A DNA stretch of 64,000 bases from Apirhabdus apintestini (GCA_033977085.1 CP138906.1:2542001-2606000); one strand, 5' to 3'. Positions 49,101 through 59,788 are shown, numbered from the stretch's first letter. Made by a program: numbers and translations. The notes: generated by a model from the letters alone, not told the origin.

Positions 49101-49582
49101 AAATACCCCACAGCGAAGAAACAGCAATCTTCCACCGCACCGGCTGGTGCCCAGTTTTTGATACTGATTTGAGAACGATTAGCTATCCTGACGTTCATTG
49201 ACTGGCTGTAGCCCGACGTCGCCCTGCATCCCATAGCCCACAACCCACCGGTAGGAAACGCATAGGGCAGGTTGTAGATATTATTCTCCCCGCCGCGTGT
49301 CTGAATGGTTCCCCACTGCAGCATTATCTTTACCGGATTATCTGTGGTTGCAAGACAGGGAATATACAAATAGCCATTTCCACCGGCGAAGAAAGAGAAA
49401 TGTGATGCACTCAATACCTGGTCCTTTCCGGTTCCTATCGACGCCAGTGCAGCCGAGCCAAGCTGCAGGGCATTCCTGAAAGCGGCCACATTCTGAATAT
49501 CACCACCGTTTGCACTTTTCTGCATCGCTCCAGCGGCCTGTTTTACCGTTTCTTCCAAATGAACCTTTTTTAAAACCCTCAA
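49097..49582 (-). pseudogene. Silent tail-fibre C-terminal cassette
   Basis: About 160 codons open to 49582, with no proper start codon (TTG). VKQAAGAMQKSANGGDIQNV ... ending APAGAVEDCCFFAVGYL, a receptor-binding fibre tip of the Mu/P2 type. Oriented opposite to the tail genes and lying next to an invertase, as in invertible alternate-fibre systems. Confidence 0.75.
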
Positions 49583-49603
49583 GCATGTGGCGATCTCTCG
49601 CCG

Positions 49604-49630
49604 TTTCTCCTGTTTTCACAACAGGAGAAA
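49604..49630 (+). promoter_or_regulatory. Hairpin containing the invertase ribosome site
   Basis: TTTCTCCTGTT-TTCAC-AACAGGAGAAA, perfect 11-bp arms. The right arm contains AGGAG, the only plausible ribosome site for ATG 49636, so folding of the mRNA would hide it. Confidence 0.6.
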
Positions 49631-49635
49631 TACCT

Positions 49636-50181
49636 ATGATTTATGGCTATGCCCGAGTATCAACAAACCACCAGGACACCGAATTACAACGTCTGGCTCT
49701 CGAATCTGCTGGCTGCGAGCTAATTTTTGAGGAACACGCCAGCGGGCGTAAAGCTAATCGCCCGGTGTTGAAACAGCCGATCGGTACCATGGAGGCCGGT
49801 GATGAATTGGTAGTCTGGAAGCTGGACAGGATTGGTCGCAATGTCCTACATGCGTTGTTGATGTTCCAGCAGCTACAGGAAAATGGCGTAAATTTCCGAA
49901 GCATTACTGATGGTGTGGATCTTCGAACTGCCAGCGGTCGCTACAATTTCCGCAATATCCTGTCGGCGGCGCAGTACGAGTCCGACCTGAACAGTGAGCG
50001 TACGTTGGCAGGGTTAGCCGTTGCGCGGGCGAAGGGAAGGGTAGGCGGCCGCCGACCGAAATTTACTAATGAGCAGTGGCAGGAGATGGGATCGCGGATC
50101 GCCGCTGGTGAATCACGACAGCAGATCGCCAAGACGTGTGGCGTGGGCGTTTCGACGCTGTACAAAAAATTCCCTGTGTGA
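49636..50181 (+). CDS. DNA invertase (Hin/Gin/Pin serine recombinase)
   Basis: 181 aa, intact. Catalytic Ser in MIYGYARVSTNHQDTELQRL. Resolvase arginines in WKLDRIGRNVLHALLMFQQL and ERTLAGLAVARAKGRVGGRR. C-terminal HTH in ESRQQIAKTCGVGVSTLYKK. It should flip a fibre segment between crossover sites. A candidate site lies in the AACCTTTTTTAAAACC stretch at about 49562-49577. Confidence 0.92.
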   Translation: MIYGYARVSTNHQDTELQRLALESAGCELIFEEHASGRKANRPVLKQPIGTMEAGDELVVWKLDRIGRNVLHALLMFQQLQENGVNFRSITDGVDLRTASGRYNFRNILSAAQYESDLNSERTLAGLAVARAKGRVGGRRPKFTNEQWQEMGSRIAAGESRQQIAKTCGVGVSTLYKKFPV

Positions 50182-50367
50182 GGCTAATGCCGTGTTTCCA
50201 CAGTGCGTGCCACCGAAATACGTGCTGTGGATGCTTTATATGGTGTGCCATTTTTGTGTCACACGAGGTAAAGCGTCATTCAATTTCTTACATCATTTGC
50301 CATTAAGTTGAGTTATGTGAATACGGTAATGTGCATGTAAAACAGTTAGTTAAATGTGATTCTACTA

Positions 50368-50413
50368 ATTCGTAATGCGAAGGTCGTAGGTTCGACTCCT
50401 ATTATCGGCACCA
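50368..50413 (+). other. attR of the prophage: 46-bp copy of the thrW (tRNA-Thr) 3' end
   Basis: ATTCGTAATGCGAAGGTCGT ... ATTATCGGCACCA reproduces, as I remember it, the 3' 46 bases of enterobacterial thrW (anticodon loop with CGT, T arm, CCA). This is the same block used by phage P22. Upstream bases do not form the rest of a tRNA, so this is a partial copy. The intact tRNA should lie to the left of the window. It also serves as the left end of the next element. No gene is seen in 50182-50367. Confidence 0.85.
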
Positions 50414-50588
50414 TCCTACCTGGTTTAACGTCTTCTTAGTTCTACTCAAATACCCTTTAAACCCTTATAATACGGGATGTCACGGCCCTTGTTGTCTCTG
50501 CTCGTCTACTCACGTTCACAGAAATCTACGGTGAGTTGGGGGTATCAATGGGGGTATTTGCTGTTCGGTCTAAAGGAGATACCCCCAA

Positions 50589-51803
50589 ATGAAGCTCAAT
50601 GCCAGACAGGTCGAGACTGCCAAGCCCAAAGAGAAACCCTACAAGATGGCTGATGGTGGTGGCCTCTACTTATTGGTTAAAACTAACGGGTCACGCTACT
50701 GGCGTTTAAAGTATCGTATCGATGGAAAGGAAAAGTTATTGGCGCTGGGGGTATATCCCGATGTGTCTTTGGCTGATGCCAGAGCAAAACGTGATGAAGC
50801 TCGAAAAGGTATCGCTGGGGGTATCGATCCTTTAGAGCTTAAGAAAGAACATAAAGCTGAACGTGAAGCGCAGGTCAAAAACACCTTTCAGCAAATTGAG
50901 TCTCGAATGGCACAGCATGAAAGTGAAAAAATGGTCAGTTGGGTATGCCTCTGACATTCTCGAAGCTTTCAATAAAGATATTTTTCCTTTTCTTGGTCAA
51001 CGGCCTGTTGCGGACATTAAGCCATTAGAGCTTCTTAATGTGCTTAAAAAATCGAAGCCAGAGGTGCAACAGAGAAAGCTAAGAAAGTGCGCCAACGATG
51101 TGGTGAAGTGTTTCGCTATGCCATCGTGACAGGCAGAGCCGAGTATAATCCTGCGCCTGATCTCACAAGTGCCATGCAGGGGCATGAATCTACACATTAC
51201 CCGTTCCTGACCACCGAAGAGCTTCCTGCCTTCTTTAAAGCCCTTGCTGGCTACTCTGGTAGTGAATTGATGGTGTTGGCAGCGAGATTGTTGATCCTTA
51301 CTGGCCTAAGAACGGGTGAATTGCGTGGTGCCTTATGGTCGGAAATCGATTCCGAGAAAGCGCTATGGGAAATTTCTGCTGAACGCATGAAAATGCGCCG
51401 TCCTCATATCATCCCGCTATCCACCCAAGCGTTAGCCATTATCGAACAGATCAGAGCAATGACAGGACAATTCCCTTTGCTGTTTCCGGGCCGCAATGAT
51501 CCAAGTAAGACCATGAGCGAAGCCAGTATCAATCAGGTATTTAAGCGAATCGGCTATACAGGACGGGTTACGGGTCACGGCTTCCGTCATACCATGAGCA
51601 CCGTTCTTCATGAACAGGGCTACAACACTGCATGGATTGAAACCCAACTAGCCCATGTTGATAAGAATGCTATCCGTGGCACCTACAACCATGCGCAATA
51701 TCTCGATGGCAGACGCGAGATGCTGCAATGGTATGCCAACTACATGGTAAGCCTTGAGAAAGGCGGTAATGTCGTGCAGGGAACGTTTAATCGGCGTGGG
51801 TAA
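50589..51803 (+). pseudogene. int: P4-family integrase of the thrW element, frameshifted
   Basis: MKLNARQVETAKPKEKPYKM ADGGGLYLLV is the DUF4102 N-terminus. Breaks lie near 50895 and 51060-51090. The catalytic part is intact: Arg in LILTGLRTGELRGALWSEID, HxxR in VTGHGFRHTMSTVLHEQ, His in LAHVDKNAIRGTYNHAQYLD with the Tyr. About 404 aa. GGAGAT precedes the ATG. Its 5' end faces the thrW att site 175 bases away. Confidence 0.8.
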
Positions 51804-51822
51804 GGATAACTGCTGATGAAAG

Positions 51823-51855
51823 AAGGGTTATGTCTTAACGGGCATAGCCCTTTTT
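51823..51855 (+). terminator. Terminator after the integrase
   Basis: AAGGGTTATG-TCTTAACGGG-CATAGCCCTT followed by Ts. The stretch 51856-52129 is AT-rich without a gene. Confidence 0.8.
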
Positions 51856-52129
51856 CTTGGCTAATGCAGATAAGAATTAAGTCAGAATTTAAACTGATGT
51901 TTGTTAACTAATTGATTAATATAAAAATTATAAAATACCTTAAAACAGGAAAATAAATAGCACTTATTGCTAAATCGCTCTACACCCCGCCCAGTGACAG
52001 CTCTCCGTCATTTCATCTGTTTTTGTATGAAAAACACTCAATCCGGAGTTCAATTCTGATTTTCCGAGGGTTGAACGTCATAAGCGATCTGCAGATACTA
52101 CATTCATCAAAACAACAACGGAGAAATAT

Positions 52130-52330
52130 ATGACAACAAGAAAACTTATTCGCTTGCCAGAAGTGATGAATAAAACAGGATTTAGCAAAGCATGGATCTA
52201 TAGACTTATTAGTAAGGGTGATTTTCCTAAGCCGATTAAGATTGGAATAAGAGCCTGTGCCTTTGTTGAAAGTGAGATTGATGAATGGATTGAACAACAG
52301 ATCTATTCATCACGCAATACAGCAGCATAA
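52130..52330 (+). CDS. alpA: AlpA-family regulator
   Basis: 66 aa: LIRLPEVMNKTGFSKAWIYR LISKGDFPKPIKIGIRACAF VESEIDEWI, a textbook AlpA/Prophage CP4-57 regulatory domain. Strong ribosome site (CGGAG) before the ATG. Likely excisionase/activator for the adjacent integrase. Confidence 0.9.
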   Translation: MTTRKLIRLPEVMNKTGFSKAWIYRLISKGDFPKPIKIGIRACAFVESEIDEWIEQQIYSSRNTAA

Positions 52331-52578
52331 TAATATATGGGTAGTATGTGAAAGCAATATAAACATATATTTATAAAATACAACAATCCCTTTTAAATAA
52401 TACATGGAAATGTAGGGGATATTTACTCAACGATTAAATAAGGAACCAAAAATGAAAAAAGAAAATAAGTGTAATAGTCAGAACTCAGCAGAACTTACAG
52501 CATTGTTAGATGTCAACAACGGGTAAAAAGTGATCCACTTACCGTCACCACCAACGGTCTAATATTGATCCACCTTGC

Positions 52579-53358
52579 TTACTCAGGATTAGCTTCCGCT
52601 ATAACCCCGGCCTTTCGTTTCTGCTTCAGTCGATAGCTCTCTCCTTTTATCTGGACTACGTGTGAGTGATGTAAGATCCGGTCCAGCATTGCCGATGTCA
52701 GGGCTGCATCACCCGCGAACGTCTGGTCCCACTGCCCGAACGGCAGGTTAGAGGTCAGGATCATCGCGCTCTTTTCGTAACGTTTGGCAATGACCTGGAA
52801 GAACAGCTTTGCCTCTTCCTGGCTGAACGGCAGATAGCCTATTTCGTCGATGATGAGCAGTTTGGGGGCCATGACACCGCGATTGAGTGTCGTTTTGTAA
52901 CGCCCCTGACGCTGGGAAGTCGACAGCTGTAACAGCAGGTCCGCTGCTGTTGTGAAGCGAACCTTGATGCCCGCCCGTACTGCCTCGTAGCCCATGGCTA
53001 TCGCCAGATGTGTTTTCCCCACGCCCGAGGGGCCCAGCAACACGATGTTTTCGTTACGTTCGATGAAGCTCAGGGAACGCAGCGACTGGATTTGCTTCTG
53101 AGGTGCGCCGGTGGCGAAGGTGAAGTCGTATTCCTCGAACGTCTTCACCGCCGGGAAGGCTGCCATCCGCGTGTACATCGCCTGTTTACGCTGATGCCGG
53201 GCCAGTTTCTCCTCATGTAGCAGGTGCTCCAGGAAGTCCATATAGCTCCATTCCTGATCCACTGCCTGTTGCGACAGTGCCGGCGCCGCGCCGATAAGGC
53301 TGTCCAGTCTGGAGCTGTTCAGCAAGCACCATCAGCCGTTGATGTTGTAGTTCGACCA

Positions 53359-53362
<4 letters not shown>
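52579..53362 (-). pseudogene. istB: IstB, copy 3 (one frameshift near the start)
   Basis: Complete except at CAGTCTGG (about 53306-53313), where a T is inserted in an expected CAGCTGG. From LNSSRLDSLIGAAPALSQQA the frame is intact to the end, with Walker A and B as in copy 1. Confidence 0.85.
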
Positions 53363-54380
<1,018 letters not shown>

Positions 54381-54688
54381 AAGCTCCCCTGTATTCAGAG
54401 GAGCAGATTAACCCCTGGATCAGTTTTCAACCGCTGGGGTGGATCAGTTTTGCACCGTTGGTAACATTAGAATACTCTCGCTTTACCAAGAAAGTGCTTG
54501 CGAAGCCTGCTAATGAAGTATTCGATCTATTTACTGACAAGTATTATATGGAAACTGTTTACGATGATATTATTGATAAAACGAAGAAAAGTATTGATCA
54601 AAGTCAGCATAGATTCATAGATTTTGAAGAGGTTAGAATAAATATAATGTGCATGCATACAGAAGCCATTATGATTTGTTATATGTGA

Positions 54689-55972
54689 AAATAAAATAGC
54701 TCAAAATGGATTGTTTAGCGTTTAGAGATTTTATATGAGTAATATAGATATCATAAGCAAAAGGTCAGAGATATATCTGACCTTTATTAGGTTTGCTATC
54801 ATTAATCAATAATGATTTTGTGAAATATTTTCTTTATTTCTATTGACTATTAAAATATAAGTTTTATAAAAAGTAAAGATACAAAAAAGCCAGATGATAA
54901 ATCTGACTTTTTAAGGACTAAAAAGTTTTCGCTGACTTTTTTAAGTCTTGTAATCAGTTAGAGGAATAACGCGATTACAAATATAATAAAGTATTAAATA
55001 ATCTTTTCATATTTGTCAAATCTAAATCTGAGCTTTTTACAAGTCTTTTAAATACCACTACCAGAATCTTTAATGTCCTCGAAAGCAATCAAATTATAAA
55101 CCTTTGTATCAGGTCTGCATATGTGGAGCAATTGAGCGCGAGTCGCTAATAAGAGATGTCCGTATGTTTTGTTGGTTGTAGGTATAGAAGGGGAAGCGAC
55201 GTAATACCAACCCGAAGCGAAGTTCTAAACAGATAAGTGAAGTTGTATATGGAATAGCTATGAGAAAGCCCTACCTTTGTTGACAGCATAAATAGGGGAT
55301 AACAATACATTAATCTGCATGAACGAATCTGGGGGTGTCGTAGGGTGTCCTACATTGGAAACGATGTAGAGCTTTAAGCCAGATCAACTTGGGTGAAGTC
55401 ATATTTTTCATCTTGGTTTTCGCCAATCTTGATACATTTTCAACAAAATAAGTTGAAAATTTCAGGAGGCGAAGCCTTGGATGAAGTCCCTTTTCGGGGG
55501 CGAACACAAGGCAGTATATAACTCTCAGTAAGGTTGTTTATGTTTATAGCAAAGGTGCCTTGTTTTATGGCACCAATAAAATATAAAGTAGAACTAGATC
55601 TAAAAATATATAGGGCGAAGCCTAATAAAGTAAAAAGAAAACCATATCTAAAAAATAAAAAAACAGTCTCGCGCCAGATATCCCACCATAGAACTTTGCC
55701 CGTTGTTATCCCTTCAAGATCCAAATCCTAAACAGAAATTGATCGTTATAAAAGATCGATATGTATATATCAATAGGTTTTGTCAATCAAAAGGTGCTTA
55801 ATCGATCGTTGTTAATTGTTTTTAACGATCGATAGTTATCATATGATAGTTTATAACTATCAATGTCCATTTTTTCGATCGGTACAAACGATATGACTAG
55901 ACATAAAAATAATTGAATTCTAAGGCGTTTATAGATCAATCGTAGGTCTGTGCTATTGGTGAAGGAAAAGGT
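54689..55972. other. AT-rich non-coding stretch of the thrW element
   Basis: No convincing gene on either strand. It contains terminator-like hairpins at about 54760-54788 (AAGGTCAGA-GATATA-TCTGACCTT) and 54889-54913 (AAGCCAGAT...ATCTGACTT). A tail of palindromic CGATCG motifs (listed separately) precedes the lipoprotein gene. Degenerate remnants cannot be excluded. Confidence 0.6.
55801..55861. promoter_or_regulatory. Overlapping palindromes upstream of the lipoprotein gene
   Basis: ATCGATCGTT (55801-55810) with AACGATCGAT (55824-55833), perfect 10-bp arms. Its right end overlaps GATAGTTAT (55831-55839) with ATAACTATC (55853-55861). More CGATC half-sites lie at about 55741-55762 and 55876. 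Probably a multi-site operator or a plasmid-like control site. Confidence 0.5.
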
Positions 55973-56260
55973 ATGCGTAAATTTATGTTAGTGGCAGGTC
56001 TTGTCGTCCTGCTGGCAGGGTGCGGTGATGATGGCATCTATGGCAACTACACCAATCAACAGTATGGCGTCAGGCTTGATATTCAGAAAGACGTCATCAA
56101 GTTCAGGAATGGCGTTTTTACTGTTAAAAACTGGGATGAAAGCCAAAAACCTATTTATATCGCTAGAACTCAAAACAAAGATCTAGGTTCATGGACTTTT
56201 AAAATAGAAAAAGTCCAAGGCGGTGTAGTTTACCAAGGTGCGGTTTTTAAGAAAGATTAG
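55973..56260 (+). CDS. Small lipoprotein
   Basis: 95 aa with a signal peptide and lipobox: MRKFMLVAGLVVLLAGCGDD. The mature part (YGNYTNQQYGVRLDIQKDVI KFRNGVFTVKNWD) is a small beta-rich domain. AAGGAAAAGGT upstream. Function unknown; surface or periplasmic cargo of the mobile element. Confidence 0.75.
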   Translation: MRKFMLVAGLVVLLAGCGDDGIYGNYTNQQYGVRLDIQKDVIKFRNGVFTVKNWDESQKPIYIARTQNKDLGSWTFKIEKVQGGVVYQGAVFKKD

Positions 56261-56271
56261 AGGATTAGGAA

Positions 56272-56547
56272 ATGGAAAACAATACCATTCAATGCCCCTA
56301 CTGTCTAAAAGAAAGTCAGAAAGGGGTTCGCGTATGCACGGGATGTCAAGCAACTATATTATACGGTGCTCCTCCGGGTTGGTGCGTATTTTTAGTTATA
56401 TTAGGGACTTTAACATTGTCGATTTTGATCGGGTTGAATGCAGGTATAGTTGCATTTAATATAAGTTTGTTTGTCATTGGGATTTTTGGATTTATTATTA
56501 GCAAGTTGGCTTTCTCTGAACGGATTTCTTTTAGACGAAGAATGTAA
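56272..56547 (+). CDS. Zinc-ribbon membrane protein
   Basis: 91 aa: CPYCLKES...VCTGC zinc ribbon followed by two hydrophobic helices (WCVFLVILGTLTLSILIGL and IVAFNISLFVIGIFGFII). 11 bases after the lipoprotein, so probably co-transcribed. Unknown role. Confidence 0.7.
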   Translation: MENNTIQCPYCLKESQKGVRVCTGCQATILYGAPPGWCVFLVILGTLTLSILIGLNAGIVAFNISLFVIGIFGFIISKLAFSERISFRRRM

Positions 56548-57054
56548 AACTGCCCTGTCTTTCAAGGTGATGGCTCGCAGTGCGAACCATCACATATCTA
56601 AAGTTTATTTTCTTCATTGCGTCATCAAGTAATAAATCGTAACCCACTGACATAAAAGCTGTCAGCGGGACCCCGCGATCTATTACTTGACGATTTGACC
56701 CCTGTTGCAAATTTACGCAAAGCTACCTATTACGCACAGCTACCAGAAAGGCAATATATTATTCATCCTATCTTTTATTTGCATTTTATTCGATGTGCAG
56801 TGTATTTATGTAGCCGCTATTGACAAGTATTTTAGATCGGTTATCTATTTAAATATAAGTGTAGTTCAGCTTTGATTTTTTGTTTTTCGGAAACTGAGGC
56901 AAGGTGTAATAGCGTATCCGCTATTTACCCAATCCTTCGGATTGCCCTATCTCGCTTTGCTCGTAGGGTTGAAAAAGATCTACCCTTCCGCCTATTCCCC
57001 TTGTCAAAGGGGAGGCGGTAAACCATACAGTTTAATATTATAGGAGTATTTAAA
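56548..57054. other. Non-coding, structured region: probable oriT and mob leader
   Basis: Inverted repeat TCAAGTAATAAATCG (56625-56639) with CGATCTATTACTTGA (56677-56691, one mismatch) encloses CTGACA...TGTCAG. Between about 56900 and 57020 lie short inverted repeats typical of the leader of ColE1-like mob genes (AATAGCG...CGCTATT, AATCC-TTC-GGATT, CCCTA...TAGGG, CCCCTTTGACAAGG-type arms). MobC starts about 850 bases further on. Nick site not assigned. Confidence 0.5.
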
Positions 57055-57168
57055 ATGAATGATGATTTAGGTTTTATAAATAACATAGATGGGAAAATTT
57101 TATTTGAGCATTATCAATATTTAACTAATGCCATACTGGGTAATGATGACACAAAAAAGAATTTGTGA
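57055..57168 (+). CDS. Small hypothetical ORF
   Basis: 37 aa (MNDDLGFINNIDGKILFEHY ... DTKKNL). TAGGAG lies upstream. Its TGA overlaps the GTG of the next ORF, so the two are coupled or are one gene with an indel in ATTTGTGAAA. Confidence 0.45.
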   Translation: MNDDLGFINNIDGKILFEHYQYLTNAILGNDDTKKNL

Positions 57169-57428
57169 AATATGAACATTATGACTTGGATTATTTAAGG
57201 TATTATCTTGAAGCGAGTATCTATTTTTTAGGTGAGGCAAGAGATGAAGCAAATAGAGATGTTGAAATAAAAGATTTAAACGAAGCAGTGGAGATAATAA
57301 ATAAATTATCAAATAGGGCTAAGGTTGCTTTAGCTGAACATATTATATTGTGGTTTGAAGATATTTCATTGGTAGGTTCTTATAATACACTATTTAGATT
57401 TTTAGGCAGGGAGAAAAGAATATTATGA
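57165..57428 (+). CDS. Hypothetical protein of the mob operon
   Basis: 87 aa, GTG start: MKYEHYDLDYLRYYLEASIY FLGEARDEANRDVEIK. All-helical, no recognised domain. Overlaps neighbours on both sides by 4 bases. Confidence 0.5.
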   Translation: MKYEHYDLDYLRYYLEASIYFLGEARDEANRDVEIKDLNEAVEIINKLSNRAKVALAEHIILWFEDISLVGSYNTLFRFLGREKRIL

Positions 57429-57601
57429 TGATTATGTCTGTAGCAATGGTAATACTTTGTATTATGTTGGGAGGTTTTATGATCCGTAGCTGTACTGGAA
57501 AAACAAACTCTTCAAGCGAAGCAAAGCAAGCAATATCAGAAGTTAGAAAAATGATAGATAAAAAAGCACTGATTAAATACAAAAGGAATAATAGAACATG
57601 A
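57425..57601 (+). CDS. Small membrane-anchored hypothetical protein
   Basis: 58 aa: MMIMSVAMVILCIMLGGFMI as an N-terminal membrane helix, then RSCTGKTNSSSEAKQAISEV and a basic tail. The stop overlaps the following ATG. Confidence 0.5.
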   Translation: MMIMSVAMVILCIMLGGFMIRSCTGKTNSSSEAKQAISEVRKMIDKKALIKYKRNNRT

Positions 57602-57891
57602 ATGTAGAAAACTTAATGAATAGTATGACTATAGAATATAAGCTCGAAATACTGGCAAGATTTTTTTATTACATAGAACAAAACAAAGAGATGCCATTTA
57701 ATGAAATCAATAGTGATGAGCGAGATTTATGTTATTTTGTGGCTCATAGATATATACAAGAGAATAAAGCTGATGAGCTTATTGAAGCATTAATTATTGA
57801 AAATGATAACGACTACATAAGAGCAACAGATGATTACATTATTATGAGGAATAAAAAATGCCAACAACAGACAGAAAACGAGGGCGTATAA
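57598..57891 (+). CDS. Hypothetical protein of the mob operon
   Basis: 97 aa: MNVENLMNSMTIEYKLEILA ... YIRATDDYIIMRNKKCQQQT. Helical and acidic, no recognised family. Its 3' end overlaps mobC by 34 bases. Confidence 0.5.
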   Translation: MNVENLMNSMTIEYKLEILARFFYYIEQNKEMPFNEINSDERDLCYFVAHRYIQENKADELIEALIIENDNDYIRATDDYIIMRNKKCQQQTENEGV

Positions 57892-58247
57892 ATTTAAATG
57901 CTGACGAACGCCGAGACATATCGATACAGTTCAGAGTAAACAAAGAAGAGTTCGAATATTTAAAGTCATTGGTTGAAGCATCCGGCCTTGAACGAGGCCA
58001 TTATATAAGAAGAGAAATGTTAAAAGCTGAACCGGTGGTAAAAAGAAAAATGCCGGAAGTAAATCAGAAGACTTATATACAACTGTCAGCCATAGGCAAT
58101 AATATAAACCAAGCAACAAAGAAACTAAATGGTAATGAGTATTTTGATAAAAATGAAGTTGATAAAGTTATGTTTAATATAAAGCAAGTTAGCAGAAGGA
58201 TATTAGAAATAAACAAGGATCTAAATTATGAAGGGATACGTAGCTAA
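57858..58247 (+). CDS. mobC: Relaxosome accessory protein MobC (MbeC-like)
   Basis: 129 aa. NLNADERRDISIQFRVNKEE FEYLKSLVEASGLERGHYIR is a ribbon-helix-helix; YIQLSAIGNNINQATKKLNG is the MobC signature. Overlaps mobA by 20 bases exactly as mbeC overlaps mbeA in ColE1-type plasmids. Binds oriT and assists nicking. Confidence 0.85.
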   Translation: MPTTDRKRGRINLNADERRDISIQFRVNKEEFEYLKSLVEASGLERGHYIRREMLKAEPVVKRKMPEVNQKTYIQLSAIGNNINQATKKLNGNEYFDKNEVDKVMFNIKQVSRRILEINKDLNYEGIRS

Positions 58248-59684
58248 ATCAGGTAAATCATTTAAAAACAGAGTTAAGTATATATTAAAAGATGATCATG
58301 ATTTCATTTGTAGCAATATGGCAAGTGATTATAATAATGTTAGTAATTTAACTGATGAGTTTAAAACTGTAAGCAGTTTTAGGCAAGATATAAAAAACAG
58401 TGTTTCATGCGTTTTTATCTCTTCCAAAAGATGAAAAATTAACAGATGAAAAATGGCAGGAGATAGCAAAAGACTATTTGAAAGAAATGAATATCGATAT
58501 AGAAAAACATCAATATATTTGTGTGCGCCATAAAGATACAGATCAAGACCATATTCATATTGTAGCAAATAGGGTTGGCTTAGATGGTTCTGTATGGCAC
58601 GGTCAGCACTCAGCATTTAATACAATAGCAGCTTGTGAACGTTTAGAAGTAAAGCACAGCTTAACCATTACACAAAGTCTCAAAGGCCGAAAATCAGACA
58701 TATCAGCACCAACCAAAGCAGAGATCGAGCAAGCCTTGAGGACAGGTGAGAAACCAGCCCGTTTAGTGCTACAGAACGCACTACAAGCGGCTTTAGTCGA
58801 TAAGCCTGATTTGTCTACGTTCTTGGAACGTCTGCAGGCTGTAGGCATTGAGCCGGCCTTTAACGTTGCTTCTACTGGCAACGTCGCCGGAGTGTCATTT
58901 GGTATCAAAAATAATGAAAAAATATTTTCTTCAAGGGAGCATCTCTTGGTAAAAATTCAGTTGGAACACAATTAAGGCAAAGGTGAAATATGACAAAAAT
59001 AGAGATGATGAACTCGTTAGAAGATTCGCAGCAAGAAAAACAGATGACGAAAATAGTATTAGACGATCACCTACTGAATCAGATTTCTATGACAGTAGAG
59101 CCGTTGACGGAATCGATGATGATATTATCCGAATCAGTCAGCACAGCACTAAATCAGACGCAACAGACATTAACAAGGGTGAACAACTCATTAGAAACAA
59201 CAACCACAGCTTTAAACTCAGCGAAAAATATAATAGACCAACAGGCCCAAAAGTTAGAAGAACAACACAAAAATCTGCACAAATACTCAACAGAGTTAAA
59301 AAACAATACAATAAAGAATCAATCAAGGCTTATAATAAAAGTGGCTTTAATAGTGGGCATGATAAATTTAGTGGTGGTTCTATCGGTAGGATACTTGATC
59401 ATGCAGAAACAGCCAACGCAGCCACGAATAACTTTAGACTCAAAGGCCGTAGCAGTTTCAATAGTAGAGCAACTAAGATCGAAGAAATAAGAGAAAAGTT
59501 AGGTATAAAAAAACCTGTTATGCATCCAAGGAACAAAGAGAAAATAGTTAAAGAAGAGATAAAGAAAAAACCTTATTATATAGTTGAGCATGAAAATAGA
59601 TTTAAATCTAGGTTGAGCGAGTATTTTAAAATCAACATACACAAACAAAAATATTTCGGCAGGAAACTAAATGTGAAAATATGA
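58228..59684 (+). pseudogene. mobA: MobA relaxase (ColE1/MOBP5 type), frameshifted
   Basis: MKGYVAKSGKSFKNRVKYIL KDD is the N-terminus. The frame changes near 58395, then HAFLSLPKDEKLTDEKWQEI and the metal-binding HKDTDQDHIHIVANRVGLDG. It changes again near 58925-58980, then KYDKNRDDELVRRFAARKTD to GRKLNVKI. About 485 aa in total. Nicks oriT and is carried into the recipient, using a helper plasmid's transfer channel. Confidence 0.75.
58990..59490 (+). CDS. MobB-like protein nested inside mobA
   Basis: 166 aa read in a different frame wholly inside the mobA 3' part. MTKIEMMNSLEDSQQEKQMT, a long coiled coil (LNQTQQTLTRVNNSLETTTT ALNSAKNIIDQQ) and a membrane helix (LIIKVALIVGMINLVVVLSV). Nested MbeB/MbeD-type genes occur at this place in ColE1. 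MbeB-like proteins anchor the relaxase to the membrane. Confidence 0.7.
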   Translation: MTKIEMMNSLEDSQQEKQMTKIVLDDHLLNQISMTVEPLTESMMILSESVSTALNQTQQTLTRVNNSLETTTTALNSAKNIIDQQAQKLEEQHKNLHKYSTELKNNTIKNQSRLIIKVALIVGMINLVVVLSVGYLIMQKQPTQPRITLDSKAVAVSIVEQLRSKK

Positions 59685-59788
59685 AAAGCATTTGGCTTTA
59701 TTAATAATTAGTATTAAAGCAAGGATGGCTGTTAAGCCTGACCGAAGGCAGGCTGTGCGTTAAAGTCATATTTACTCAATACAGTCGT

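Noticed and set aside
49551..49585. A definite Gin/Hin crossover site beside the fibre cassette
   Set aside because: AACCTTTTTTAAAACC has the right place but the half-sites do not match known consensus well enough, and no partner site was found after the deletion.
50340..50413. A complete tRNA-Thr gene at the prophage right end
   Set aside because: Only the 3' 46 bases match. Upstream sequence cannot form the acceptor and D arms.
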